This document shows positions 19,672-28,094 of a stretch of DNA of 64,000 nt, piece by piece; position 1 is the stretch's first letter, and the number at the start of each line of letters is the position of its first letter. The translations under genes were made by a program, and so were the position numbers. The notes under the pieces were generated by a model. It was not told the origin of the DNA. It did no database searches and saw only the letters and a list, made by a program, of their open reading frames with translations. Source of the DNA: Peptoniphilus harei (GTDB lineage Bacteria; Bacillota; Clostridia; Tissierellales; Peptoniphilaceae); NCBI RefSeq assembly GCF_900454685.1, contig NZ_UATM01000032.1:186001-250000 (forward strand), in the 5' to 3' direction.

Positions 19672-19850
19672 TTTTGTTAGTTTATAAGTTTTTATTTGCT
19701 TATAAGTTTTTATTAGTTCATAATTTTCTGATGAATTAGAGATTTTTATTAGTTCACAAATTTTTATTTGCTTATAATTTTTTATTAAATCTCAAATTTT
19801 TATTAATTAAAATTTTTGTAAGCCTATAAATTTTTTTGCAAATTTTTAAT
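19672..19850. repeat. Degenerate AT-rich repeat array
   Basis: At least six imperfect copies of a roughly 20-23-bp unit resembling TTAGTTCATAAATTTTTATT lie between two gene ends. It is similar to the array at 16455-16625. Confidence 0.55.
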
Positions 19851-20355
19851 ATCTTATAACTGAGTGAACTTTTTCGCCCTTTAGTTCATCTCTTCCCTTG
19901 AGTCCCTCAAGCTCTGCTAAAAATACTAGTGAAGACACTTCTCCCCCTAGGCTCCTGACAAGTTTTAGACAGGCCTTTGATGTACCACCAGTTGCAAGTA
20001 AGTCATCTACTATTACAACTTTTTCTCCCGGCTCAAGAGCGTCCTTGTGAATTTCAATAGAATCTTCTCCATACTCAAGGTCATAGGATTCGCTGATTTT
20101 ATCCCAAGGAAGTTTCCCTGGCTTTCTCACAGGAATAAAGCCCTTGTTTAACTTATAGGCAAGAGCTGCTCCGAAGATAAAGCCCCTAGCTTCAATCCCT
20201 ATAATTTTATCCACGTCATCATCTATTTTTTCTGCCATTTCATCAACTGATTTTTTGAAGGCATCTTTATCCTTTAAAAGAGTTGTTATGTCCCTAAAGA
20301 TAACTCCCTCTTTTGGATAATCTTCAATTGCACGAATTGTATCTTTTAATTCCAT
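19846..20355 (-). CDS. apt: Adenine phosphoribosyltransferase
   Basis: Apt salvages adenine with PRPP to give AMP and pyrophosphate in the cytosol. The PRPP-binding motif EKVVIVDDLLATGGTSKA is intact, and the N-terminal MELKDTIRAIEDYPKEG and IEARGFIFG are typical. I place the start at 20355 (169 residues, the usual length), where GGGGGA lies four bases upstream. Ten codons of a longer frame upstream have no binding site. A -10-like TATACT lies upstream. It is divergent from the second NhaC-type gene, with promoters close together in about 110 bases. Confidence 0.95.
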   Translation of the reverse strand: MELKDTIRAIEDYPKEGVIFRDITTLLKDKDAFKKSVDEMAEKIDDDVDKIIGIEARGFIFGAALAYKLNKGFIPVRKPGKLPWDKISESYDLEYGEDSIEIHKDALEPGEKVVIVDDLLATGGTSKACLKLVRSLGGEVSSLVFLAELEGLKGRDELKGEKVHSVIRY

Positions 20356-20428
20356 AATTTCCCCCATTCCCTTATAGTATACCATCTTTAAGACCCAATA
20401 AAAACTTTTAATGAGGTCTTTTTAATGT

Positions 20429-20434
20429 TATAAT
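20429..20434 (+). promoter_or_regulatory. Extended -10 promoter of the second NhaC gene
   Basis: TGTTATAAT gives a perfect -10 with the TGn extension; the -35 region is poor (TTTTAA at 17 bases). Confidence 0.55.
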
Positions 20435-20468
20435 ATGTTAAATTTTTGATATATATATGGGGTGTCTT

Positions 20469-21884
20469 ATGAAGCAGAAAAATATAAATAAATATGAAAA
20501 GGAAGTTAGGAAGGCAAACTTTGCTGAAGCCCTCTTTACCTTCGCATCTCTTACAATAATAATGTTTATAAGTATAATAAAATACGAAGAAAGTCCTCAC
20601 ATTCCTATGCTAATTGGAGTTCTAATTGCCTCACTTGTTGCCTTAAAGATTGGCTACACTTGGAAGTTCATTGAGAATTCTATGATAAAGGGAATTTCAC
20701 AAGCCATGCAGTCCATAATAATCCTCGCCATAATCGGAGTCCTAATTGGAATTTGGATCTTGGCAGGAGTCGTCCCAACAATGATTTATTATGGACTTAT
20801 GATTTTAAAGCCATCGATTTTTCTTGTTGCCACAGTTCTTATTACTTCAATCACTTCCCTTGCAACAGGTACAAGTTGGGGAACTGCTGGCACCATGGGG
20901 ATTGCCCTAATGGGTATAGCAAGCGGACTGGGGGTTCCTGCCCCTGTTACTGCAGGCGCAGTTTTATCTGGTGCCTACTTTGGCGACAAGATGAGTCCCC
21001 TATCAGATACAACAAACCTTGCACCAGCTATGGCTGGCACAGATGTCTTCACTCACATCAAGTCTATGGCAAAGCCAACTCTAATTGCCTATGGCTTAAC
21101 TCTTTTGATTTTTGGATTCTTATCTGCAAAATATAGAGGAGCATCTGCAGACCTATCTAATGTCAATATAATTGCCAATGGATTAAAGGAAACTTTTACA
21201 ATTTCTCCTGTCCTCTTGCTAGCACCTCTTGTAGTAATTATTTCCATTGCAAAAAAACTCCCAGCAGTTCCTGGAATTGCTCTTGGAATTATTATTGCAG
21301 CTATCCTTGGACCAATCTACCAAGGCATTAACTTTGGTGACATTTTATCAGCTGGTCTTAATGGATATGTTTCAAACACTGGCCTTGAAGCAGTGGACCA
21401 ACTCTTGACAACTGGCGGCCTAAACAACATGATGTCTTCCATCTCTCTTACTATTATTGCCATGATGTTTGGTGGTATTGCAGAAGAAACTGGAATCCTT
21501 GAAGCCATTGTTAAGAAGTTCCTCCACAGGGTTCAATCTGTAGTGGGACTTGTTATTTCTACTATTTTAACCTGTGTCTTTACCAACGCATCTATGCCCG
21601 AGCAATACATCTCCATAGTTGTTCCTGGAAGAATGTTTAAGAATGAGTACAAAGAAAGAAATTTGGACCCAACCCTTCTTTCTTCAACTCTTGAATCAGG
21701 TGGAACTGTTACATCAGCCATGATCCCTTGGAACACTTGTGGAACTTATATGACAACAGTCCTTGGTGTCTCAACAGTCCACTATCTGCCATTTTTATTT
21801 TTCAATTTACTCATGCCTATAGTTCAAGTAATTGTTGTGGCAATAGAAGCTAATAAATATAAGTTAGATGCAAATTCAAAATAA
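20469..21884 (+). CDS. NhaC-family Na+/H+ antiporter, second copy
   Basis: This 471-residue polytopic transporter belongs to the same family as the product of 11243-12778. It shares GAYFGDKMSPLSDTTNLAPAMAG and MIPWNTCGTYM in the two halves, and TGTSWGTAGTMGIALMGIA in the core. The N-terminus is short and basic, then about 11 hydrophobic spans follow. Two ATGs compete: 20457 without a binding site and 20469 with a weak GGGGTG. I prefer the second. The exchanged substrate (sodium, malate/lactate or amino acid) cannot be decided from the sequence. No clear terminator follows before the FNT gene. Confidence 0.85.
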   Translation: MKQKNINKYEKEVRKANFAEALFTFASLTIIMFISIIKYEESPHIPMLIGVLIASLVALKIGYTWKFIENSMIKGISQAMQSIIILAIIGVLIGIWILAGVVPTMIYYGLMILKPSIFLVATVLITSITSLATGTSWGTAGTMGIALMGIASGLGVPAPVTAGAVLSGAYFGDKMSPLSDTTNLAPAMAGTDVFTHIKSMAKPTLIAYGLTLLIFGFLSAKYRGASADLSNVNIIANGLKETFTISPVLLLAPLVVIISIAKKLPAVPGIALGIIIAAILGPIYQGINFGDILSAGLNGYVSNTGLEAVDQLLTTGGLNNMMSSISLTIIAMMFGGIAEETGILEAIVKKFLHRVQSVVGLVISTILTCVFTNASMPEQYISIVVPGRMFKNEYKERNLDPTLLSSTLESGGTVTSAMIPWNTCGTYMTTVLGVSTVHYLPFLFFNLLMPIVQVIVVAIEANKYKLDANSK

Positions 21885-21940
21885 AATATAAATTATAAAG
21901 AAAACTTTTATATATTTTCACATAAAGAGTCTTTCACCAA

Positions 21941-21968
21941 TTGAAAAGTCACCTCTTTTTGATATAAT
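21941..21968 (+). promoter_or_regulatory. Promoter of the FNT channel gene
   Basis: TTGAAA (21941-21946) and TATAAT (21963-21968) are separated by 16 bases. The -10 lies within the spacer of a perfect 11-bp inverted repeat, CACCTCTTTTT (21950-21960) and AAAAAGAGGTG (21983-21993). Confidence 0.75.
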
Positions 21969-21997
21969 GTTTAATGGAATAAAAAAAGAGGTGTGAT

Positions 21998-22753
21998 ATG
22001 TATAAGGATATAATTGGTGGACTTACAAATTCTGCAAACACTAAGAAAAATTTACTTGAAAATTCTCTTTTTAAGTACATGGTCGCTTCAGTTCTTGCAG
22101 GATTTTTTATTGGAATGGGAATGTTAATCATGACCCTATCTGCAAGTGTTTTTTCAGGACTTGAAATTCCAGCTGTTAAATTTATAAATGGCTTTGTCTT
22201 TTCCCTCGCCCTTTCCTTTGTAATCTTTGCTGGTGGCGAACTTTTCACAGGTAATGTCCTTGTGACAAGTATTGGAAGATTAAACAAAAAAATTGAAACT
22301 TCCACACTTTTAAAGATTTTAGTTTTTTCCTACATAGGAAATCTTTTGGGATCAATTTTAATTTCTTTCTTATTTAAAATGACAGGAGTTTCCCCTGACT
22401 ATAACGAAGCCCTCTTAAAACTAGCAACAACAAAGTCAAGTTTTGACTTCACTGCACTTTTATTTAAGGGAATAATGTGTAACATTCTAGTGTGTCTTGC
22501 AGTTTTAATTTGCTCTAGACCCATATCTGATTCATCAAAGTTGATTTTAATCTTCTGGTGTATCTTGGCTTTTGTAAGCCTTGGTTTTGAGCATAGCGTG
22601 GCAAATATGACTTGCTTTGCCCTAGCAAAAATGTTAAATCCTGAATTTGGATTTGCACTAATTTTTAAAAACTTAATACCAGTTACTATTGGAAATATTA
22701 TCGGCGGCTCTCTAGTTGCCATAACTTATTATTTTTTAGGTAGCGAAAACTAA
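21998..22753 (+). CDS. Formate/nitrite transporter (FNT) family channel
   Basis: This 251-residue membrane protein of the FocA/NirC family is a pentameric channel for small anions such as formate, nitrite or hydrosulfide. Six hydrophobic spans are visible, with the family blocks MVASVLAGFFIGMG, FAGGELFTGNVL and the later GFEHSVANMTCFALA and NLIPVTIGNIIGGSLV. The ribosome binding site AGAGGTG is also one arm of an 11-bp inverted repeat that surrounds the -10 box. In a fermenting anaerobe, formate or HS- release is likely, but there is no formate or sulfite enzyme gene next to it to decide. Confidence 0.9.
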   Translation: MYKDIIGGLTNSANTKKNLLENSLFKYMVASVLAGFFIGMGMLIMTLSASVFSGLEIPAVKFINGFVFSLALSFVIFAGGELFTGNVLVTSIGRLNKKIETSTLLKILVFSYIGNLLGSILISFLFKMTGVSPDYNEALLKLATTKSSFDFTALLFKGIMCNILVCLAVLICSRPISDSSKLILIFWCILAFVSLGFEHSVANMTCFALAKMLNPEFGFALIFKNLIPVTIGNIIGGSLVAITYYFLGSEN

Positions 22754-22787
22754 AATAAGACGAGGTTCTCTTACCTCGTCTTATTTT
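22753..22787. terminator. Bidirectional terminator between FNT and YwaF-like genes
   Basis: AAATAAGACGAGGT/ACCTCGTCTTATTT forms a 14-bp stem with T-runs on both sides. It overlaps both stop codons. Confidence 0.92.
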
Positions 22788-23485
22788 TTTCTAATTTTTA
22801 TTATTAATTTGTAGATAAAAAATGTCATCACCATTACAAGGACTGTCACTATAAAAAGTCCCACCACATAATTTGGAAATACATCCTTAATAGTTGCAAG
22901 GGCTGATCCCTCATAGGGCTCTTCTATAAAATAATAATTTGCATCAAGTTTCTTGTTTAAAGTTTTTATTATTGGAAGAGTCACAAGTATAAAAATTATT
23001 GGATAGATTATATCTCTTAACTTTGGAGTGTATTCCTTTGAAAGTACAAGGTAGATTGGATAAAAGGCATTAATCCCATGTATGATCCAAGAAATTATTG
23101 CCACATAGGAATATTTATTCACTGTGTTCCATCCTGGTGTAAATAGGCTCAAGATGGCTGCTGGCATAAACAAATAATAGAGACAAGCCTTTATAAACTT
23201 CCTATCCACAAAGGCGTCTACTGCCATGAAATGGGATCCAATTAGGCAGAGGTGGAAGGGCAAGTAGGAAGAGTCGTAATGACCACTCATTAAGACCCCA
23301 ACAAGTCTAATCATCTCCAAGCTAATTGGTGTTAAGGCAAGAAAGCTTCTGAAGTTTTTTCTTTCTCTCCAGGGTTTATATAAAACTATTCCAAATACAA
23401 AAATAATCGCAAGACAAGCGTAGTGGTAGATTCCAAAAAACTTAAAGCCTACTTCACCGTATTCTAAGTCCCAAAAATTTCTCAT
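22781..23485 (-). CDS. YwaF/TIGR02206-like membrane protein
   Basis: This 234-residue protein has about seven hydrophobic segments and the family pattern around Tyr-His and Leu-Pro-His-Leu-Cys: GIYHYACLAIIF early and SSYLPFHLCLIG in the middle. This matches the conserved-polar-residue pattern of the YwaF/TMEM164 group. AAGGA lies nine bases before the ATG. Its stop lies in the bidirectional terminator shared with the FNT gene. The function of the bacterial members is unknown; human TMEM164 is an acyltransferase, which is only a hint here. Confidence 0.78.
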   Translation of the reverse strand: MRNFWDLEYGEVGFKFFGIYHYACLAIIFVFGIVLYKPWRERKNFRSFLALTPISLEMIRLVGVLMSGHYDSSYLPFHLCLIGSHFMAVDAFVDRKFIKACLYYLFMPAAILSLFTPGWNTVNKYSYVAIISWIIHGINAFYPIYLVLSKEYTPKLRDIIYPIIFILVTLPIIKTLNKKLDANYYFIEEPYEGSALATIKDVFPNYVVGLFIVTVLVMVMTFFIYKLIIKIRKK

Positions 23486-23551
23486 AATTAAATTCCTTTA
23501 TCTTATTTCTTCAATATTTTAGCATAAAATTTCGAAAAAAGATTGATATTT

Positions 23552-24592
23552 TTATCCATTAAAAAATGAAAGTTGTCTTATGTTTAAATCCACAAGGTTT
23601 GAAACTGTTATGCCAATGAGTCTAAGCTTGTCGCCCTCATAGGCTTCTTCAAAAATCTCTAGAGACTTCTTAAAGATATCATCTTCTTCATAGATGGCAT
23701 TTTCATAGGTTCTTGACCTGGTCTTGACTTTGAAGTTTTCGTCCTTCATCTTGAGAGTCAAGGTGTAGCCAGAGATTTCTTTTACAATTAAGTCTTCAGA
23801 TACTTCTTTGGAGAAATCTTTTAAGTAAGATATAAGTTCCTCCCTCTTGGATGTCACTTCAAAGGTGGACTCTGTCCCAAGACTCTTCCTCACGGTGTTG
23901 GGAGTTACCTCCCTCTCGTCAATTCCCCTGATCCTCTTATAGATTTCTTCCCCACTCTTCTTAAACATAGTTGTTAAAAAATCATAAGAGAGAGAATATA
24001 AGTCTTCAACAGTATTTATTCCTATGTTCCTCAGCCTCTTCTCTGTCTTATTCCCAATTCCATGGACCTTTCTTATATCTAGGGGAAATAAAATTTCAGG
24101 AATGTCTGACTGCCTAATAATTTTTACTCCTTTTGGCTTATTCCAATCACTGGCAAATTTAGCCAAGAATTTGTTGTAGCTCAAGCCGCAACTCACACTT
24201 AGGCCAGTCTTTTCAAAGACTTTTTTCTGTAAGTCATACACAATGTCTTCATCATAACCCAGGCCGCTTATGTCTAGATAGGACTCATCAATGGAAACTT
24301 TTTCGATTTTATCTGTGTAGGTCCTTAGGACCTCAAAGACTTCTCTTGACTTCTCAAGATATCTTTCCCTTCTCATGGGTTTTATTATCAAGTGGTCGCA
24401 GAGGTTTCTCGCCATATACATGGGCATGGCAGAATGGATCCCGTACTTTCTTGCAACATAATTAGCCGTAGTTACAACTCCATGGTTGGACCTGCCACCT
24501 ACGACTAGAGGTTTGCCTATTATAGATTTGTCGTCAAGCTCTTCCACTGATGCGTAGAAGGCATCTATGTCAACGTGTATAATAATTCCCAT
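23552..24592 (-). CDS. dinB: DNA polymerase IV (Y family)
   Basis: This translesion polymerase copies damaged DNA without proofreading. Catalytic acidic residues are visible in HVDIDAFYASVE at the N-terminus and SIDESYLDIS near residue 105, with the helix-hairpin-helix KVHGIGNKTEKRLRNIGI. At 346 residues it has the usual DinB length. I use the ATG at 24592; an in-frame GTG nine bases upstream is equally possible, as neither has a good binding site. The C-terminal tail (LNIRQLSFF) may be the beta-clamp binding peptide. It is divergent from the HAD phosphatase gene. Confidence 0.94.
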   Translation of the reverse strand: MGIIIHVDIDAFYASVEELDDKSIIGKPLVVGGRSNHGVVTTANYVARKYGIHSAMPMYMARNLCDHLIIKPMRRERYLEKSREVFEVLRTYTDKIEKVSIDESYLDISGLGYDEDIVYDLQKKVFEKTGLSVSCGLSYNKFLAKFASDWNKPKGVKIIRQSDIPEILFPLDIRKVHGIGNKTEKRLRNIGINTVEDLYSLSYDFLTTMFKKSGEEIYKRIRGIDEREVTPNTVRKSLGTESTFEVTSKREELISYLKDFSKEVSEDLIVKEISGYTLTLKMKDENFKVKTRSRTYENAIYEEDDIFKKSLEIFEEAYEGDKLRLIGITVSNLVDLNIRQLSFFNG

Positions 24593-24668
24593 AAATATCA
24601 CGATTTTAGTATATCATAAATCTTTTTATAATGAAGGCAATTTGATATAATTCTATTGAGGTGAGATT

Positions 24669-25304
24669 TTGAAAAGAAAGCTTGCGCTCTATGATTTTGA
24701 CAAAACTGTAGTTGATTGTGAATCAATAGTAGAGCTTTATAAGTATGGATTTAGACATAAAAAAATAAATTTTTTTAGGACCATGGCTGGCCTTGGATCT
24801 GCCTACATAAGATCTAAGTTGGCATCTGATTTTGATATTATGAAGAATCAAATGGTTTCTATTATAAAATATTTTTCCGAAGATGAGTTAAGGGACTTTG
24901 TAACAGACTATCTCTTCCCCAGATTTTTCTTTGTGGAATTTGAAGATGAATTTTATTCCCACGATGAGGACACAATTAAAATTCTCTGCTCTGCCTCTGC
25001 CACTTCCTACTTAAAGTATGTTAAGGACCTCTATCCCTTTGACTACATTCTTGGGACTGACCTTGGAGATGATTATAAACTCACAAGAGGCAACAACAAG
25101 AAGGACGTGAAAGTCAAAAATATTAAAGACCTCTTGGCTCAAGAAGGAATTGAGATTGACTACGAAAATTCTTGTGGATATTCGGACTCCTACAAGGATG
25201 ACAAGTATATGCTTAGGATGGCAAAAAATAGGTTTTTAATAAATTCCAAAGTCAATAAGAAGGGCTACGAAAACTTGTCTTGGCACAGAGAAGAATCTAA
25301 ATAA
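24669..25304 (+). CDS. HAD-IB family phosphatase
   Basis: This 211-residue cytosolic phosphatase of the haloacid dehalogenase superfamily shows motif I DFDKTVVD (residues 8-15), motif II in LCSASAT, and motif III in GYSDSYKDD, with an alpha-helical cap between I and II, as in SerB-like enzymes. The start is TTG with GAGGTGAG upstream. The natural substrate (phosphoserine or another phosphomonoester) cannot be told. It is a single-gene unit that ends in a bidirectional terminator. Confidence 0.85.
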   Translation: MKRKLALYDFDKTVVDCESIVELYKYGFRHKKINFFRTMAGLGSAYIRSKLASDFDIMKNQMVSIIKYFSEDELRDFVTDYLFPRFFFVEFEDEFYSHDEDTIKILCSASATSYLKYVKDLYPFDYILGTDLGDDYKLTRGNNKKDVKVKNIKDLLAQEGIEIDYENSCGYSDSYKDDKYMLRMAKNRFLINSKVNKKGYENLSWHREESK

Positions 25305-25337
25305 TTTTAAAATTTAACTTAATAAAGCATAAAAATA

Positions 25338-25361
25338 AACTGGGAGCTTAGTCCCAGTTTT
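25338..25361. terminator. Bidirectional terminator between HAD and Trx-fusion genes
   Basis: The stem AAACTGGGA/TCCCAGTTT is followed by T-runs in both directions. Confidence 0.88.
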
Positions 25362-25368
25362 TTGTATC

Positions 25369-27153
25369 TCAATATAATTCTAGAAGATATTCTTCTATTA
25401 AGCCGGCAATTTCGTCATAGGATTTTTCTCCCATGAACTCATAAACTTTTTCTCCGTCTTTAAAGAAGGAAACCCTAGGTAGTTGGAAAATCTCATATTT
25501 TTCTGCAAAGGACTTGTTCTTGTCAAGGTCCATGTAGAAGCATGTAACTTCTTTGAACTCTTCTTCCAAGAGAACTTCCATAACTTCCATAAGTGGTTCG
25601 CAGTGGGAGCACCTCTCTGCTCCATAAATTATTATTGCCATCTTGTTTTCTCTTATTGTATCTTCAAAATGACTTGCTGCAATATATTTGATTACAGATT
25701 CATTTCTCTTAATTACCTTTTTATTTTCCACAAGGTCTCTTACAGACTCTGACTCTTGAGAAAGTGGGTCAATGTCAATTGATAACTCACTCTTGTTTAC
25801 ATTAGTGATTTCAACAGACTTAAATTCTCCTGCTCCAGGAAGTTTAAAGTAAGATGCATCTTCAATTTCTTGGATTTCATTTTCTTCTTCATCAATGTCT
25901 AGGTAATCATAAGGATACCTGTAAACCCTATAAATCATGTTGTTCTTCAAGAGGTTTTCTGTCGTTGTCCTATAAGGACAGGTCCATTGCCAGACAATTT
26001 CTTTCGATGGTGTGACTTCTATTACAAGACCTTCTGTTGCTAGTGTTATTAGGGTGTTGCCATTAGGCAGTCTTTGAAGGTTTCCACCATAAGGGGAATA
26101 GAACTTGTAGCCATTCATTGGTATTGAAAATCCAAAGTCCCTTGGATCCACCGACCAATTGACAGCAAGGGTAACTGGATTTATTTCAAGAATCCTAGAA
26201 TAGTTTCTCACAAAAGGTAGTAAACCAGATGGTGATGTGAGAGTTGGCGAACCATAACCACATCTTCCCCCATTGTCAAAAATTAAGAGGTTGCCTTCCC
26301 CTGGCAGGCCCCTTGGAACAATACTGGCAAAGGCAGAACCAACAACTGGGTCAACTTTTATGAAGTCAGAGAAGTTTGGTCCCAGCTTGTAGCAAATTCG
26401 TGACCTCTTTTTATCGATTATCCCAATAATATTTGCTGCCCTGGCAGTAAATAAAATATTATCAGGATGAAAGCGTGGATCCCCTTGGTCATACCACTTG
26501 TTCTCCCCAATTGTAGAAATAGAAGTGACGTCGAGATAATTGCCAAGAGGTCTTTCTGTTATCCTGAGGTTTGGATTCCTGTAAATTACGTTCTTGGCCT
26601 CTTCAGAGAATCCCAACTGGTCGAAGTGCTCACTAAAGGAGAACTTCCAGAGGATATTCCCCTCTTCATCTACTTCCAAAATCACATCATCTAGGAGGGC
26701 CTTGTCAGATATCCTTGTGTCAACAATGGCATCGTGAACAAGAAGGAGGGTCTTCCCATTTTCCACAATTTTTTGGTCTGGATAATAGTAGCCAACAGAA
26801 TTGCCCTCTCTTTGAAAATCTGAGTGGGCCCTTGCCATCCACTTAGGCCTGTAGCCCCTGTCTTCTGTAAATTTGAACTTGTCAAAGTCAAAGACAATCT
26901 TCCCATCCTTATCAAACTCAAGCAGGTCGATACCATCACTGACACCAAAGTCCGATGACCTAAAGGAAGAGATACTCATAATGTTTTTGTTTGGCAGCAT
27001 CTTGGCTGGCATTGGGTTAACAGAAAATCTTTTTAACTCTGTCCCATCCATTTTTGTTATTAGGGCCCCGTCCTTGGCAGTTGAAATTAAATTTACTCCA
27101 TTGTAGGCCTTTTCTCTGTTGTATAACACTGTTCCCCTTGGATAGACTCTCAT
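25369..27153 (-). CDS. Arylsulfotransferase-like beta-propeller fused to a thioredoxin domain
   Basis: This 594-residue protein has two parts. Residues 1 to about 450 match the arylsulfotransferase (ASST) propeller pattern: repeated blocks such as HPDNILFTARAANIIGIID, GGNLQRLPNGNTLIT and EIVWQW, plus a histidine in the HPDN block. Residues about 490-594 are a thioredoxin fold with the redox site CSHC (515-518) and cis-Pro near 559 (FQLPRVSFF). No signal peptide is present, so it should be cytosolic, unlike the periplasmic AssT of Enterobacteria. GAGGGGTG precedes the ATG, which overlaps the end of the TrxR-like gene by four bases (ATGA). Sulfate transfer between phenols is the family reaction; activity and substrate here are inferred. 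Confidence 0.82.
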   Translation of the reverse strand: MRVYPRGTVLYNREKAYNGVNLISTAKDGALITKMDGTELKRFSVNPMPAKMLPNKNIMSISSFRSSDFGVSDGIDLLEFDKDGKIVFDFDKFKFTEDRGYRPKWMARAHSDFQREGNSVGYYYPDQKIVENGKTLLLVHDAIVDTRISDKALLDDVILEVDEEGNILWKFSFSEHFDQLGFSEEAKNVIYRNPNLRITERPLGNYLDVTSISTIGENKWYDQGDPRFHPDNILFTARAANIIGIIDKKRSRICYKLGPNFSDFIKVDPVVGSAFASIVPRGLPGEGNLLIFDNGGRCGYGSPTLTSPSGLLPFVRNYSRILEINPVTLAVNWSVDPRDFGFSIPMNGYKFYSPYGGNLQRLPNGNTLITLATEGLVIEVTPSKEIVWQWTCPYRTTTENLLKNNMIYRVYRYPYDYLDIDEEENEIQEIEDASYFKLPGAGEFKSVEITNVNKSELSIDIDPLSQESESVRDLVENKKVIKRNESVIKYIAASHFEDTIRENKMAIIIYGAERCSHCEPLMEVMEVLLEEEFKEVTCFYMDLDKNKSFAEKYEIFQLPRVSFFKDGEKVYEFMGEKSYDEIAGLIEEYLLELY

Positions 27154-28085
27154 TTGACACCCCTCTTCCTAATGTACTTTTCTGCATAAACTGTTGCTAC
27201 TGCACCATCATTGGCTGCAGTTACAATTTGCCTAAGGGCCTTGTTCCTAATGTCACCTGCGGCAAAAATTCCCTCAACAGAAGTCCTCATCATATCATCA
27301 GTTTTTATAAAGCCAAAATCATCGACTTCAACAAGATCTTTGACAAAATTAGAATTTGGGCTCATCCCAGCAAAGATGAAAATCCCATCAGAAGTGACCC
27401 TGGTTTTTGTCTTATCATCTAAGTCTAAGATGTCAAGACTATTTACCCTTTCACCACCATTTATTCCCTCAAGCTTTGAGTGCCAAGTATAGGAAATTTT
27501 TGGGTTCTTCATTATCCTCTCAGCTTCCAGCTGATTGCCATCAAATTTTCCTTCCTCGTGGATAATTATCATGTTAATGGAATTGGCAAAGTTGGAGAGG
27601 TAATCTGCCTCTTCAAGGGCCAAGTCCCCTGAACCTAGTATATGTATGTTCTTGTCCTTAAAATAATCTGCATCACAAGTGGAGCAATAAGAAACTCCAC
27701 GTCCTGCAAATTCAGTCTCACCAGGGACGTTTAACATCTTGGCATAAGTTCCTGTTGCAATAATAACTGCCTTGGCAATAAATTCTTTTCTCCTCATGGT
27801 AGTTAGCTTAAAGCCATCTTCTATTTTTTCAATTTTTTTGACAGTTCCATAGGCAAATTCATTAGTTGGAAAACTCTCTGCCTGCTTCCTAAATTCATTA
27901 ATAAGGTCCCTGCCTGCAATTTCTTTAAAGCCAGGATAATTTATTATCTTTGGAGTGTCGTTGACCCTTCCACCAAAAGAAAATTTTTCTATGACAAGAG
28001 TCTTTAATAGGGCCCTACCTGCATAAATCGCTGAGCTAAGGCCAGCTGCCCCTGCCCCAATTATAATTAAATCATAAGTAGTCAT
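27150..28085 (-). CDS. Thioredoxin-reductase-like flavoprotein lacking the NADPH motif
   Basis: This 311-residue enzyme has the TrxB architecture: FAD motif GAGAAGL (10-16), redox pair CSTC (134-137), and the C-terminal FAD block GIFAAGDIRNKALRQIVTAANDGA. The second nucleotide site is altered. GGGDSA of TrxB is GSGDLA (151-156), and the HRRxxxRA stretch that holds the 2'-phosphate of NADPH reads IHEEGKFDGN (about 175-184), acidic instead of basic. This resembles ferredoxin-dependent or otherwise non-NADPH relatives known in clostridia. It overlaps the Trx fusion gene by four bases, so that domain is its likely partner. GAGGTG precedes the ATG. Confidence 0.88.
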   Translation of the reverse strand: MTTYDLIIIGAGAAGLSSAIYAGRALLKTLVIEKFSFGGRVNDTPKIINYPGFKEIAGRDLINEFRKQAESFPTNEFAYGTVKKIEKIEDGFKLTTMRRKEFIAKAVIIATGTYAKMLNVPGETEFAGRGVSYCSTCDADYFKDKNIHILGSGDLALEEADYLSNFANSINMIIIHEEGKFDGNQLEAERIMKNPKISYTWHSKLEGINGGERVNSLDILDLDDKTKTRVTSDGIFIFAGMSPNSNFVKDLVEVDDFGFIKTDDMMRTSVEGIFAAGDIRNKALRQIVTAANDGAVATVYAEKYIRKRGVK

Positions 28086-28094
28086 ATTATCACC

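Noticed and set aside
20388..20600. Minus-strand frame of 70 codons with hydrophobic residues
   Set aside because: It covers the apt/NhaC promoter region and the N-terminus of the real NhaC gene, and has no binding site.
27054..27422. Plus-strand frame of 122 codons over the TrxR-like gene
   Set aside because: It is the antisense shadow of a conserved coding region, rich in Cys/Leu/Pro, with no ribosome binding site.
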